DNA of 64,000 nt from Ignavibacterium sp. (GCA_020724775.1 DYGG01000001.1:114774-178773); one strand, 5' to 3'. Numbered from the stretch's first letter, positions 37,156-46,325 are shown. Made by a program: numbers and translations. The notes: generated from the letters alone by a model not told the origin.

Positions 37156-40125
37156 ATGAAAACACAAGTTCGCTTAACGATTCTGACTTTGTCGCTTGCC
37201 GGATTTTTTCTGGTTGGTCTTTCGGTGACCCGACACTATGATGGACGACGCGCCGAGATTCTGGCTCAGGAGCAATCGGAAGAACGAACCCGTCTATTAG
37301 AGATGGTGCTTGACCTGCAGGGGCACTCCTCCCAGACCTTCGCATATGATTACAGTTTCTGGGATGATATGGTGCGATTTGTCAAACATCCCGACAGCAA
37401 ATGGGCGCGGGAAAATCTGGAAGCGGCGCTGACTACCTACAATTCCAATGCGGTCTGGGTACTGAAAAGCGATCTTTCACCCGTCTATTTCTTAAATAAT
37501 CTTGATTCGTGTGTGCTGATGCAGACGCCACTTTCCGATTTAGAATTGGCGCGAGTTTTCTCGAAGGGGTGGTTCTGTCACTTTTACTTGAGGCATGATA
37601 ATTCTTATTTGGAGATTTTTGGGGCGCCGATACAGCCATCGAGCGACTACTTGAGAGTCACGAATCCGCTGGGATTCTTGATGGTAGGTAAGGTGTTAGA
37701 CAGTGGATATGTGAAGAATCTGGGGGGATTGACCGGGAGCAAGATTGCGATTACAGACGCCGCCGGAGGAAACGGTCGGTCCAAGAAGGTCGGTTCGGAG
37801 ACAATATTGTTTACCACGCCCTTAAGAAGCCACACCGGCGATACGCTTGCCTGGCTGGAAGGAATGCATGATTCCAAAATGCTGCGGGAATTGAATGACT
37901 CCAATGTGAGAAATTTCTATCTCTTGGCGGCGTTTGCGCTGGTCAGTTCCGCGACAATTTTTCTTCTTCTGGTGCTCTGGGTGGGGCTTCCACTGCGACA
38001 ATTGACGGCCAGCCTTCGCTTGGGAGATGAATCTCCGGTAGAAAAATTGAGATTAAAGGATTCCGAGTTCGGACATCTGGCGCGGCTCATCATCCATTAC
38101 TTTCGTCAGAATGAAGAACTGGAGCAGGAGATAATTGAGCGGACAAAGATGGAAAAAGAACTGCGGGCAACGGCCTCGAAACTCACGGTCATGGCCGATG
38201 AGCAGAAAGTGCTTTTGGAAAATGCCCGTGACTTTATATATCGCCACGATACTAATGGGGTCTTCTTCTACACCTCGCCGTCGGTCACGCAGACCACAGG
38301 CTACACTTCAGAGGAATGGGGAACGCATTATACCAAATACCTGACCGACAATCCGATGAACAGAAAGGTCATCGAGTACACCGAAGCGACTCTGAAATCG
38401 GGGCGGGCGCACCCGCCCTATCTGGTGGAGATTTGTCATAAGGATGGCCGTCCGGTTCTGCTGGAAGTCAACGAGCAGCCATATTTCGAGCAGGGAAAAG
38501 TTGCCGGTATTGTCGGCGTGGCGCGCGATGTTACCGAAAGGAAGTTGATTGAAGAACGTCTTAAGGAATCAGAGGAAAAGTACCGTTATCTGATTGAAAA
38601 TATATCTGACGGTGTGGTGATTTTCGACCTGGAGATGGACGTTCTCTTTGCCAACCGGACCGCTTGCCAGATATTCGGTTATGAAGCGGAGGAATTGTGC
38701 GGGATGCCACTTCGGCAAATCGTGGCGGAAGAACATTACAGCAAAATGGCGCGGGAGTTGTCCCATCCCCATGAAAGAAGAGAAAGCCGCTACGAGGCAA
38801 TCATCTGCAGGAAGGACGGCGGTCAACGGTTTGTGTTGATAGCGGGAAAACCGCACGTAGACAACTCGGGCAATATCATCGGCAGTCTGGCGGTATTCAG
38901 TGACATCACCGAAGTAAAACAGGCGGAAGAGGAAAAGCGAATTCTCAACGGAAAACTGGAGCATGCCAAGAAGATGGAATCTCTGGCGGTTCTTGCCGGC
39001 GGTGTCGCGCATGACTTGAATAATATTCTGGGACCACTGGTGGCATACCCCGAGATGATACTGATGGGGCTTCCCGAGAACAGCCCGATAAAGAAGAAGG
39101 TCGAAATGATGGGACGCTCGGCGCGGGAAGCGGCCGATGTCATTCAGGATTTGCTGTCGCTGGCGCGTCGAGGAAGATATGAGATGACTTCGCTGAATCT
39201 CAATGACGTAATTAATGAGTACCTGGAGTCTCCCAGTTATCATACCTTGGCATCGCGAAATCCGAATGTATACGTAGAAGTCTCGCTGGGACGGGATATT
39301 GGTCCTATTTACGGCTCGGCGTCACATCTGCTCAAAGTAGTGATGAATCTTATAATAAATGCCTTTGACGCCATGCCCAACGGCGGACGGCTGCTTATAG
39401 AAACCGGGCAGGAATATTTGAAATCGCTCCGAGGCGGACATAATAAAATAGAGGCCGGCGACTATCTGATATTTCGAGTTAAGGACACCGGCATTGGAAT
39501 CGAACCGGCAGAAATTAGAAAGATATTTGAGCCATATTATTCCAAGAAAAAAATGGGCTCCAGCGGAAGCGGACTGGGTCTCTCGGTGGTCTATGGCATT
39601 GTCAAAGACCACAAGGGGTACTATGATGTTCTCTCAAAAGTCGGGGTAGGGACCGAATTTTTACTTTATTTCCCGATATCAGAGGTCAGGACGGAAATTA
39701 AGGAAACACGGCCCGACGACTATTCGGGAACAGAATCGATTCTGGTTATCGATGATATTGAGGAACAGCGAGAGGTGACAGTCCAACTGGCAGGAAGCCT
39801 GGGGTACAATGCGGCGAGCGTTGCCAACGGACGGGAAGCGGTGGTATATCTAAAGAACCACAAAGTCGATCTGGTGATAGTTGATATGATACTGGAAAAG
39901 GATTTCGACGGCTGTGATACCTTTCGGGAGATAATCCGTTCTAACCCGGGGCAGAAAGCCCTCATCATGAGCGGGTTCAGCGCTACGGAAAGAGTGGAAC
40001 TGACGCAAAAGATGGGAGCGGGTCAATTCGTGCGGAAACCTTTCAATCGGGAAACACTGGGGCGGGCAATTCGCGAAGAATTGAATCGTTCGGCAGATGC
40101 CACCGTGCCGATTTTGATACCGTAG
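37156..40125 (+). CDS. CHASE4 hybrid sensor histidine kinase with receiver domain
   Basis: 989 residues. N-terminal membrane segment, periplasmic CHASE4 domain (YDYSFWDDMVRFVKHPDSKW ... NAVWVLKSDLSPVYFLN), second membrane segment at about 255-278, two PAS domains (about 355-460 and 475-590), HisKA with GGVAHDLNNILGPL, HATPase with VVMNLIINAFDAM, DTGIGI and GSGLGLSVVYG, then a receiver domain (about 860-975) with Asp in LVIVDMILEKDFDG. A complete phosphorelay kinase for an extracytoplasmic small-molecule signal. No partner output gene beside it. Confidence 0.88.
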   Translation: MKTQVRLTILTLSLAGFFLVGLSVTRHYDGRRAEILAQEQSEERTRLLEMVLDLQGHSSQTFAYDYSFWDDMVRFVKHPDSKWARENLEAALTTYNSNAVWVLKSDLSPVYFLNNLDSCVLMQTPLSDLELARVFSKGWFCHFYLRHDNSYLEIFGAPIQPSSDYLRVTNPLGFLMVGKVLDSGYVKNLGGLTGSKIAITDAAGGNGRSKKVGSETILFTTPLRSHTGDTLAWLEGMHDSKMLRELNDSNVRNFYLLAAFALVSSATIFLLLVLWVGLPLRQLTASLRLGDESPVEKLRLKDSEFGHLARLIIHYFRQNEELEQEIIERTKMEKELRATASKLTVMADEQKVLLENARDFIYRHDTNGVFFYTSPSVTQTTGYTSEEWGTHYTKYLTDNPMNRKVIEYTEATLKSGRAHPPYLVEICHKDGRPVLLEVNEQPYFEQGKVAGIVGVARDVTERKLIEERLKESEEKYRYLIENISDGVVIFDLEMDVLFANRTACQIFGYEAEELCGMPLRQIVAEEHYSKMARELSHPHERRESRYEAIICRKDGGQRFVLIAGKPHVDNSGNIIGSLAVFSDITEVKQAEEEKRILNGKLEHAKKMESLAVLAGGVAHDLNNILGPLVAYPEMILMGLPENSPIKKKVEMMGRSAREAADVIQDLLSLARRGRYEMTSLNLNDVINEYLESPSYHTLASRNPNVYVEVSLGRDIGPIYGSASHLLKVVMNLIINAFDAMPNGGRLLIETGQEYLKSLRGGHNKIEAGDYLIFRVKDTGIGIEPAEIRKIFEPYYSKKKMGSSGSGLGLSVVYGIVKDHKGYYDVLSKVGVGTEFLLYFPISEVRTEIKETRPDDYSGTESILVIDDIEEQREVTVQLAGSLGYNAASVANGREAVVYLKNHKVDLVIVDMILEKDFDGCDTFREIIRSNPGQKALIMSGFSATERVELTQKMGAGQFVRKPFNRETLGRAIREELNRSADATVPILIP

Positions 40126-40221
40126 AGTTCTTGCTCAGCAATTCAAGCATTCAATCCAGAGGGGCATACAATCGGAGTTACTCCGGAGCGCATTTAATCT
40201 TGAATATACGCCATGAGTAAA

Positions 40222-41973
40222 CTATTGCAACAGTCTAATCTGTTTGGAGGCGAGTTCACGATAGAGGGGAGAGTTTTGCATCAGAGATTCATGCTTGCCT
40301 TCTTCGGCAATCTTTCCCTGGTCGATGACGATAATACGGTCGGCGAATTGGACTGTCGCCAGCCGGTGAGCGATGATAATGGCTGTTTTATCGACCAAAA
40401 TATTTTGCAACGCTTCCTGAATCAGATATTCGGAGCGGGAATCAAGGGCCGAGGTGGCTTCATCGAGAATGAGCACCGAAGGATTTTTAATGATAGCGCG
40501 CGCCAGACAGATTCGTTGCTTTTCGCCGCCGGAGAGGGTTACCCCCCGTTCTCCGACCTGGCTTTGATACCCTTCGGGCAATGCCGCTATGAAATCATTA
40601 ATATTGGCAATCTTTGCCGCCGCCGTCACTTCATCCATGGTGGCGTCAGATTTGGCATAGGTGATGTTATCGAAGATGGAGGCGCGGAAAAGAAGCGGGT
40701 CCTGGTCAACCAAAGCAATGTTACTTCTCAATGACGAAAGAGCGAGATCTTTCAGATTAATGCCGTCAAGGATGATTTCTCCGGTGTCGGGGTCATAGAA
40801 GCGCATCACGAGATTGATTAAAGTGGTTTTGCCGGAGCCGGAGGGTCCGACAATGGCGAGTTTTTCTTTGGCGCCGATTTTCAGATTGAACCGTTCCAGT
40901 TTGAAGCCGTTTTTCTCATATTGAAAGGAGACATCCCGAAATTCTATTATGCCGCGGGCGCGTTCCAACTTTACCGGGACGGCTGATTCGACCACGGCCG
41001 GCGGATAGTCCAGATATTCGAAGATGCGATTGACGGAAGCCATTGCCGTCTGCACCTGAATATTGACTGATGCCAGGTCCTGAATGGGGGAATAAAAATA
41101 TGTCAGGAGCATGTAGAACGCCATAAGCGCGCCGAGTTTCATCGAGCCGCCGGCAATTAGATAAGTCCCCCAGGAGAGAACGATTATCGGGCCGAGCATA
41201 TTTATGAAATGAACGAGATTGACCGACAGCGAGGAGGTGGTGCTGGTCTTGACATAGAGACCGGTCAGTTTCTTTAGGATAGAATCAATTTTTTTCTTTT
41301 CGGCCTCTTCCTGTCCAAAGGCTTTGATAGTTTTTATCGATAGCAGAGATTCCTGCAGACGGGCCGAGAGTTTCGCCACCGTTTCTTGAAGCGACTTGAC
41401 TATGAAATGAAGTTTCTTGCCGAAAATATGGGAGAAGACTATAGTCAGAGGAACCGGCACAATAGCGATGAGAGTCAGTAGGGGATTTATTGTTAGCAGA
41501 TAAATCACGATGGCGAAAAGCATCAGGATATTGGTCAGGAAAACAAGCAGCGTAGAGGTCAACAATCCCTGGATTTGGTTAATATCAGAGAGGAAGCGGG
41601 ACATGATTTCGCCGACCTGGTGAGATTGAAAGAATTTCATAGAGAGATTCTCGAGGCGACGAAATAATTGAGAGCGCATATCGGCGATTATATTGGCGCC
41701 GATATAGGCGGCCAGATAGTCTCGGAGCCAGGAGAAGAGGACATTAGCCAGATAGATGCCGACCAGAAATAAGCCGAAGTAGACCACTTTGCGAAAATTG
41801 TCGGAGGCGTCGGGCTTTTCAGTCAAAGAGGGGATAAGGTCATCGATCAGATATTGGACAGAACCGGGGAGAACCAGGGCTAATCCGGCGAGAAGAGCCA
41901 TCACCAGAAAGGCGAGCAGTTCCAGATGCCAGTATGGTTTAAGATATCCCCAGAGCCGGTTAAACTTCTTCAT
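40222..41973 (-). CDS. ABC exporter (membrane and ATPase domains fused), probable peptide exporter
   Basis: 583 residues from ATG 41973, which overlaps the end of the radical SAM gene upstream by 14 bases; a longer frame to 42039 would overlap more. Six membrane segments in residues 1-310 and a nucleotide-binding domain with Walker A GPSGSGKTTL, signature LSGGEKQRICLARAI, Walker B VLILDEATSALDSRS. MsbA/LmrA-type half transporter. It has no N-terminal C39 peptidase domain. As last gene of the peptide/radical SAM operon it most likely exports the modified peptide, but the sequence alone would also fit a lipid or drug exporter. Confidence 0.85.
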   Translation of the reverse strand: MKKFNRLWGYLKPYWHLELLAFLVMALLAGLALVLPGSVQYLIDDLIPSLTEKPDASDNFRKVVYFGLFLVGIYLANVLFSWLRDYLAAYIGANIIADMRSQLFRRLENLSMKFFQSHQVGEIMSRFLSDINQIQGLLTSTLLVFLTNILMLFAIVIYLLTINPLLTLIAIVPVPLTIVFSHIFGKKLHFIVKSLQETVAKLSARLQESLLSIKTIKAFGQEEAEKKKIDSILKKLTGLYVKTSTTSSLSVNLVHFINMLGPIIVLSWGTYLIAGGSMKLGALMAFYMLLTYFYSPIQDLASVNIQVQTAMASVNRIFEYLDYPPAVVESAVPVKLERARGIIEFRDVSFQYEKNGFKLERFNLKIGAKEKLAIVGPSGSGKTTLINLVMRFYDPDTGEIILDGINLKDLALSSLRSNIALVDQDPLLFRASIFDNITYAKSDATMDEVTAAAKIANINDFIAALPEGYQSQVGERGVTLSGGEKQRICLARAIIKNPSVLILDEATSALDSRSEYLIQEALQNILVDKTAIIIAHRLATVQFADRIIVIDQGKIAEEGKHESLMQNSPLYRELASKQIRLLQ

Positions 41974-43390
41974 AGCGTGGGTCGATTTTCCAATCGAGGA
42001 AATATTTATTGGCGGCAAAGCGGAAGGCTCGCGGGGCAAGCGCCGATTTCAGATTCTCTTTTCTTTGCGCCATCATTGTTTCCCACAGCCCGCGATTTTC
42101 CTCCCCGAGGTCAGCCGAAGGAATGAACTGCATACTGGCATAGTACTGGTCGTCATTCTCCTTCCACCATTCGGGTCGAAGGAAGCGGCTTCCGAAAGTC
42201 TTCTCATAATATGCTTTATTGGAGTCGAGTTCACAACCGGGAAAATGCATATAGCTGTGGGCAGCCCACATCAGGTAAGAACTCTTGTTTTCCAGTTCGC
42301 GGTCGATGAAACCAAATGTTTCATCAAGAGTCTTCCGGGTTTCACCGGGATGGTTGAAGATAAGATTTGCCCGATGGAGCACTCCGCGCGCCGACAATTT
42401 ATGACTGACATTGCGGAACCGTTCCAGAAATTTATCCGGCTGCCTGGTTTTCTTCATCAGGAGCAACATATCGGGAGAGCAACTTTCCACGCCGAATTGA
42501 ATCTCCGTTTTGAACTGCGCGAATAGTTCGATATCTTCGTCATCAATATATTCAGGGCGAGTTTCAATGACAATCCAGGCGCGGGGATTGGAAGCGGCAA
42601 GCAGACGGAGGAACTCCTTGCGCCATCCCGGCCTCATTCCGAAGCAGGCGTCGGCAAAGGCGACGCCGTACGGCTTAAAGCGGGCAATTGCGGTGTCCAG
42701 TTCCTGAAAGGCAGAGTCGGGAGTGTAGGCGCGCCACTTTCTATCTTTGAGCGGTTCCATGCAAAAAGAACAGCCAAAAGGACAACCGCGTGAAAGATAG
42801 AGATAGATATTGCCCGGTCCATTGGGAAAGTACTCGCTCATAAAGCGGTCTACTATATCCCAATTGTAACCGACAAAATTATCCTCGCGGACAGGGGGTG
42901 ACTTGATGACGGTCGTTCCTGCCGGACGGCCGCTCGCAGCAAATCCGGCGGCGATATCTTTGAGGGCAAGTTCCCCTTCGCCGCAGATGACATAATCGAT
43001 GAGATTATTCTCGGTGAGAAACTCATCGGGCCGGGCAGAGGCATGGTATCCCCCGACAACAATCAATCTCTCCGGGTACATCTCTCGCCAGATGCGGGAA
43101 ATAGTCAGGGTAGCCTGATAGGAGAGACTGGTCCAGCATGAAATCGCCAGGATTTTGTGGCGGCAGTCTGCGAACAGGTCGTGCACTTTTCGTTCAAAGC
43201 GCTTAATCTGGATGACGCTGTTCGGCCGGCCTATGGCGTATTCGAAGTCAGCATACTCCACCGGATAATATCGGGTGAGGAACGAAGCCAGGAGCAGTTG
43301 AGATGTTTTCATCTCCACCTTCTCCATCCAGTCCGGATAATAGAAGCAGGACGGGTAAATGAGGTATATAGATGGAGTTTTAGACTCCAT
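41960..43390 (-). CDS. Radical SAM protein with cobalamin-binding-like N-terminal domain
   Basis: 476 residues. Residues 1-160 look like a B12-binding Rossmann domain (LAISCWTSLSYQATLTISRI, LIVVGGYHAS, DYVICGEGE), the pattern of class B-type radical SAM enzymes. The [4Fe-4S] motif C203-PFG-C207-SF-C210 follows, with the rest of the radical SAM barrel to about 440. Such enzymes often methylate unreactive carbons of natural products and peptides. Its ATG shares one base with the stop of the second SPASM enzyme (TAATG), so the genes are coupled. Its role here on the peptides is inference. Confidence 0.82.
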   Translation of the reverse strand: MESKTPSIYLIYPSCFYYPDWMEKVEMKTSQLLLASFLTRYYPVEYADFEYAIGRPNSVIQIKRFERKVHDLFADCRHKILAISCWTSLSYQATLTISRIWREMYPERLIVVGGYHASARPDEFLTENNLIDYVICGEGELALKDIAAGFAASGRPAGTTVIKSPPVREDNFVGYNWDIVDRFMSEYFPNGPGNIYLYLSRGCPFGCSFCMEPLKDRKWRAYTPDSAFQELDTAIARFKPYGVAFADACFGMRPGWRKEFLRLLAASNPRAWIVIETRPEYIDDEDIELFAQFKTEIQFGVESCSPDMLLLMKKTRQPDKFLERFRNVSHKLSARGVLHRANLIFNHPGETRKTLDETFGFIDRELENKSSYLMWAAHSYMHFPGCELDSNKAYYEKTFGSRFLRPEWWKENDDQYYASMQFIPSADLGEENRGLWETMMAQRKENLKSALAPRAFRFAANKYFLDWKIDPRYEEV

Positions 43391-44508
43391 TATGTAGTCT
43401 TGCTCTCTGCGCCGGCGTTAATCTGGTCCAATAGGTTGGTTATAATTTCGTTATCCTTGCAGACAACGCCCTGTTTTTTCTCGATGCGATACATGCAATA
43501 GGGGTTGTCGGCACGCTGTCCGGTTGCGGAAACGGAGGTGGTGGTGCATCCCCCACGACAGAGCGGCAGGTAGCGGCACTCCCGGCATTCACCGCTGGCG
43601 GTTTCCTTGGTAAACTGACGATTGTAAGCGAAGGCGCCGGGACGATGCCAGAGTTCGGTGAAAGTTGAATCGCGGATGTTTCCTTCGACAAATTCCTCCG
43701 GCATGGAAAGACAGCCTTTAATATTGCCGTTGGATTCAATGCCGACCACGCGGGTACCGGCGTAACAGCCGAAGTACGGCATTCCCTGAAGCAGTTCGCT
43801 TCCTTTACAGCCGAAATACCCGATATTCTCGCCGACGTCGATGTTAATATCACCTTCCTTCTGGAATTCCAGAATCAGGTCGACCATCTTGGGGTAGTTT
43901 TCTATGCCGAGAATCAAGTCTTTGAGATTTTTCATTCTGCCGGTGGAAGTAGTCATCTGGATGCGCCAGAGTTTGCAGCCGGCGTCGACAAGGAGTTGTT
44001 TTATCTGGCGCAGTTCGCCGAGATTCATATTGGAGACCTGGGTCACGGCGCAAAACTTGAAAGTTCCTTTCTTCGCCATCATCTGCAGGGAGCCATAGGC
44101 AGTGCTCCAACTGTCGTCGCGCTGGCGGATGTAGTTGTGGGTCTTCTCGGTGCCGTCAAAACTGACGCCGATGTCGCCAAACTTGAGACTTTCGAAGTCA
44201 TCCACGATTTGCGGGGTGACCGCCAGGCCGTTGGTGATAAGATATGCTTGGACGCCGTTTTTCTTGATCCGCTTGGCAAGAAGTCGCCAGTCTTCGCGCA
44301 TCAGCGGCTCGCCGCCGGAAAGAGTTATGCCTTCGGCGCCGTTGGCGGCCAGTTCATCAATAAGTTTCAGCGCTTCGTCGGTAGTCAGTTCATCGGGGCG
44401 CTTTTTACCGGCGGAGGTCCCGCAATGAAGGCAGCGCATATTGCAGGCGAAAGTGATTTCCCAGATGACAGACTGGGGATAGATTTTGAAGCCGTTATAT
44501 TCGAGCAT
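43390..44508 (-). CDS. Radical SAM/SPASM peptide maturase, second
   Basis: 372 residues. Radical SAM core C22-NMR-C26-LH-C29, then GITLSGGEPLM. The C-terminal SPASM region carries clustered cysteines (FGCYAG...GNIKGCLSMPEE, GECRECRYLPLCRGGC, PYCMYR) for two additional iron-sulfur clusters, as in PqqE, AlbA and other peptide maturases. Starts 3 bases after the first maturase. Probably acts on the adjacent Cys-rich peptides, for example by thioether, carbon-carbon or epimer formation; the chemistry cannot be told from sequence. Confidence 0.85.
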   Translation of the reverse strand: MLEYNGFKIYPQSVIWEITFACNMRCLHCGTSAGKKRPDELTTDEALKLIDELAANGAEGITLSGGEPLMREDWRLLAKRIKKNGVQAYLITNGLAVTPQIVDDFESLKFGDIGVSFDGTEKTHNYIRQRDDSWSTAYGSLQMMAKKGTFKFCAVTQVSNMNLGELRQIKQLLVDAGCKLWRIQMTTSTGRMKNLKDLILGIENYPKMVDLILEFQKEGDINIDVGENIGYFGCKGSELLQGMPYFGCYAGTRVVGIESNGNIKGCLSMPEEFVEGNIRDSTFTELWHRPGAFAYNRQFTKETASGECRECRYLPLCRGGCTTTSVSATGQRADNPYCMYRIEKKQGVVCKDNEIITNLLDQINAGAESKTT

Positions 44509-44510
44509 AT

Positions 44511-45905
44511 TTACTCCTTTTTGGCGGCGGCCGCTTGTTGACGAGAAAGAGCAATTATCTCAAGCATCGGCGCCAGATTATGTTTCCAATTATCGCAGAG
44601 CAGTTCCCGGGGGATATCGCGGTCGGCACGGCGAGAGGGGCACCCTCCAACGCAAACCGGCAGAAGGTTGCATTCCCGGCATGCCGCATCGGCATAAGGG
44701 TCGAAGCGGAAAAGATGTATGAAGTTCTTATGCTGATAGTTGATTTCGTTGCGGATATTACCCATAGACATTTTCTTGTCGCCGGCGTAATTGAAGCAAC
44801 GGTACAACTCACCCTCTGGGTCGATAAGAAAGGCGTTGATGTTCTGCGCCATGCAGAAAGTGACTGCCGGCGCGGGAAGTTTATCTATTCTAAAGCCGTT
44901 CTCCAGGAGAAGGCGGTAATATTCAATTTCAACCTGGGAGAATCCGGCGGTATCATAGCAACTTTCGGAGATATTGGCGCAGGCGGTGGTCGCCGGCTCC
45001 AGTTGTCCGAAATAAACGCCGACCCGTTCACGCAGACCGGCTTCAGCAAGTTCTCCCAGAAGCTCCTGAATGGTCTCTTTGGTGAATGACTTATCGACAT
45101 TGACCCGGATGCCAATGCCGATTTTGGCCGATGCATATTTGAGGTTCTCAAGGATGGTCTGAAAACTTCCTCTGCCGTTTTTCAAGGGACGCTTCCGGTC
45201 ATGAAGACGGGCGGGACCGTCAAGGGTGACCTGAGCGTTGGATATCTTAAGTTCGCGCAGACGGTCAACATTCTCGCGGTTGAGAAGATAACCGTTGGTT
45301 ATCATGGAAGAGCCGCATTCCAATTTGTATTCCTGAGCGAGGTCGTTGACCGAGAGCATGAGGTCTTCGATGACATCCATGGCGAGTAGCGGTTCTCCGC
45401 CGTACCAGCCGATTTCGAGTTTCTTAAGCTGGCGAGCCTGCTTCTCGATGAAAGAGATTATGGCTTCGATTACCGCCGAGGACATTTTACCTTTTTTGTT
45501 TTCTTCGAAGCAGTAATGGCAAGCCATGTTACATGCCATAGTGGGGGCAATGGTCAGTCCCAGCGATGTAGAATCGAAACGGCCCAGTTGATGGGTGAAT
45601 TTGAGGGTTTCGAATTCATCGAATTCGTCATCAACAATAAAGGAGCCATATTTGAGTTGGGTCAGGAGTTTTTGCTCTTCGGTGTCGAAATTGGCATCGC
45701 CGCTTTGGAGTTTGCGGGCGATACCGGACAAAAGAGAGTAATTGTCAGTGGTCATTAATGCCACGGCGCCGGAACGGGCATTATAGGCTATGTAATAGCC
45801 GTCAAACCAGGGCTGAAACTGGTTGTACTTTGACAGTTTGTGCATAATAATCGGTCTTTTCGTATTTTGATGGAGAGAGTTGCCTCTCTCCATCGATGAA
45901 ATCAT
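44511..45905 (-). CDS. Radical SAM/SPASM peptide maturase, first
   Basis: 464 residues if started at ATG 45905, which has GGAG five bases upstream; ATG 45845 is an alternative that removes 20 residues encoded across a perfect RNA hairpin but has a weak ribosome site. Residues about 25-110 precede the barrel and could be a peptide-recognition (RRE/PqqD-like) domain (KYNQFQPWFDGYYIAYNAR...). Radical SAM motif C125-NMA-C129-HY-C132. SPASM cysteines in FCMAQNINAF ... LYRCFNYAG, CRECNLLPVCVGGCPSRR. Resembles Cys-rich peptide (ranthipeptide/sactipeptide-type) maturases. First enzyme gene after the four peptide genes. Confidence 0.85.
   Translation of the reverse strand: MISSMERGNSLHQNTKRPIIMHKLSKYNQFQPWFDGYYIAYNARSGAVALMTTDNYSLLSGIARKLQSGDANFDTEEQKLLTQLKYGSFIVDDEFDEFETLKFTHQLGRFDSTSLGLTIAPTMACNMACHYCFEENKKGKMSSAVIEAIISFIEKQARQLKKLEIGWYGGEPLLAMDVIEDLMLSVNDLAQEYKLECGSSMITNGYLLNRENVDRLRELKISNAQVTLDGPARLHDRKRPLKNGRGSFQTILENLKYASAKIGIGIRVNVDKSFTKETIQELLGELAEAGLRERVGVYFGQLEPATTACANISESCYDTAGFSQVEIEYYRLLLENGFRIDKLPAPAVTFCMAQNINAFLIDPEGELYRCFNYAGDKKMSMGNIRNEINYQHKNFIHLFRFDPYADAACRECNLLPVCVGGCPSRRADRDIPRELLCDNWKHNLAPMLEIIALSRQQAAAAKKE
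45869..45894 (-). promoter_or_regulatory. Perfect RNA hairpin with GNRA loop between peptide and enzyme genes
   Basis: 11-bp perfect stem (GATGGAGAGAG / CTCTCTCCATC) closed by a GCAA tetraloop when read on the transcribed minus strand. No U-run follows, so it is not a normal terminator. It begins 11 bases after the upstream ATG candidate of the first maturase gene. Likely roles: transcript processing or stability boundary between abundant peptide mRNA and rarer enzyme mRNA, or control of maturase translation. Confidence 0.7.
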
Positions 45906-45937
45906 TCAAACTCCGTTTGGCAATAACGCCTCACACA

Positions 45938-46042
45938 TCAATCCGGCGGTAAGCCGTACAACGGTGTCGGCGGTCTATACAGTTTGCAGAGAAAAGTGCA
46001 AACCGATTTCACCGCCGCATTTGGGTCAATGAGATAAACCAT
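45938..46042 (-). CDS. Predicted RiPP precursor peptide 4 (34 residues)
   Basis: Starts MVYLIDPNAAVKSV, then C15-x3-C19, and ends PLYGLPPD. It shares the YLIDP start and the P-x-YG[VL]P end of the other three peptides but keeps only the first two cysteines, and has RPPTP where peptides 2 and 3 have CGIKP. A GGAGGAG site lies just upstream of the ATG. 23 bases after peptide 3. It is either specialised or decaying. Shorter than most gene finders report. Confidence 0.75.
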   Translation of the reverse strand: MVYLIDPNAAVKSVCTFLCKLYRPPTPLYGLPPD

Positions 46043-46065
46043 TCTCATCTCCTCCGCATTTGAAT

Positions 46066-46176
46066 TTAGATTTCCTCCGGCGGGACACCGTAGCAGGGCT
46101 TAATCCCACAGTAGGTGCCACAGAGTCTGAGGCAGACGTCCTTTGAAGCGGCAGTGGGGTCGATGAGATAAATCAT
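46066..46176 (-). CDS. Predicted RiPP precursor peptide 3 (36 residues)
   Basis: Starts MIYLIDPTAASKDV and carries C15, C19, C23 and C28 in the order C-x3-C-x3-C-x4-C, with core GTYCGIKPCYGVPP shared almost exactly with peptide 2. Strong ribosome site AAGGAGGT six bases before ATG. The short leader-like start (first 14 residues) and Cys-rich core fit a ribosomally made, enzyme-modified peptide. The neighbouring radical SAM/SPASM genes are the expected modifiers. Confidence 0.82.
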   Translation of the reverse strand: MIYLIDPTAASKDVCLRLCGTYCGIKPCYGVPPEEI

Positions 46177-46217
46177 TCCTTCACCTCCTTAAGAATTGAA
46201 GTAAGTTATTAATAAAC

Positions 46218-46258
46218 AGGCGGCGTCATGTTAAAGACAATTTGGTATGACGCCGCCT
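46218..46258 (-). terminator. Long hairpin between peptides 2 and 3, possible attenuator
   Basis: 12-bp perfect stem (AGGCGGCGTCAT / ATGACGCCGCCT) with a 17-base loop. On the minus strand it is followed by GTTTATTAATAAC, a weak U-rich end. It lies in a 149-base gap between the second and third peptide genes. It may partly terminate transcription so that peptides 1 and 2 are made in excess; a full terminator would cut off the enzymes unless another promoter follows. Confidence 0.6.
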
Positions 46259-46325
46259 TACACAAACTCTCAACCTTCCACATTAATCAGGTCAAACAAA
46301 GAAGAAATCAGGTTGACAATAACTG

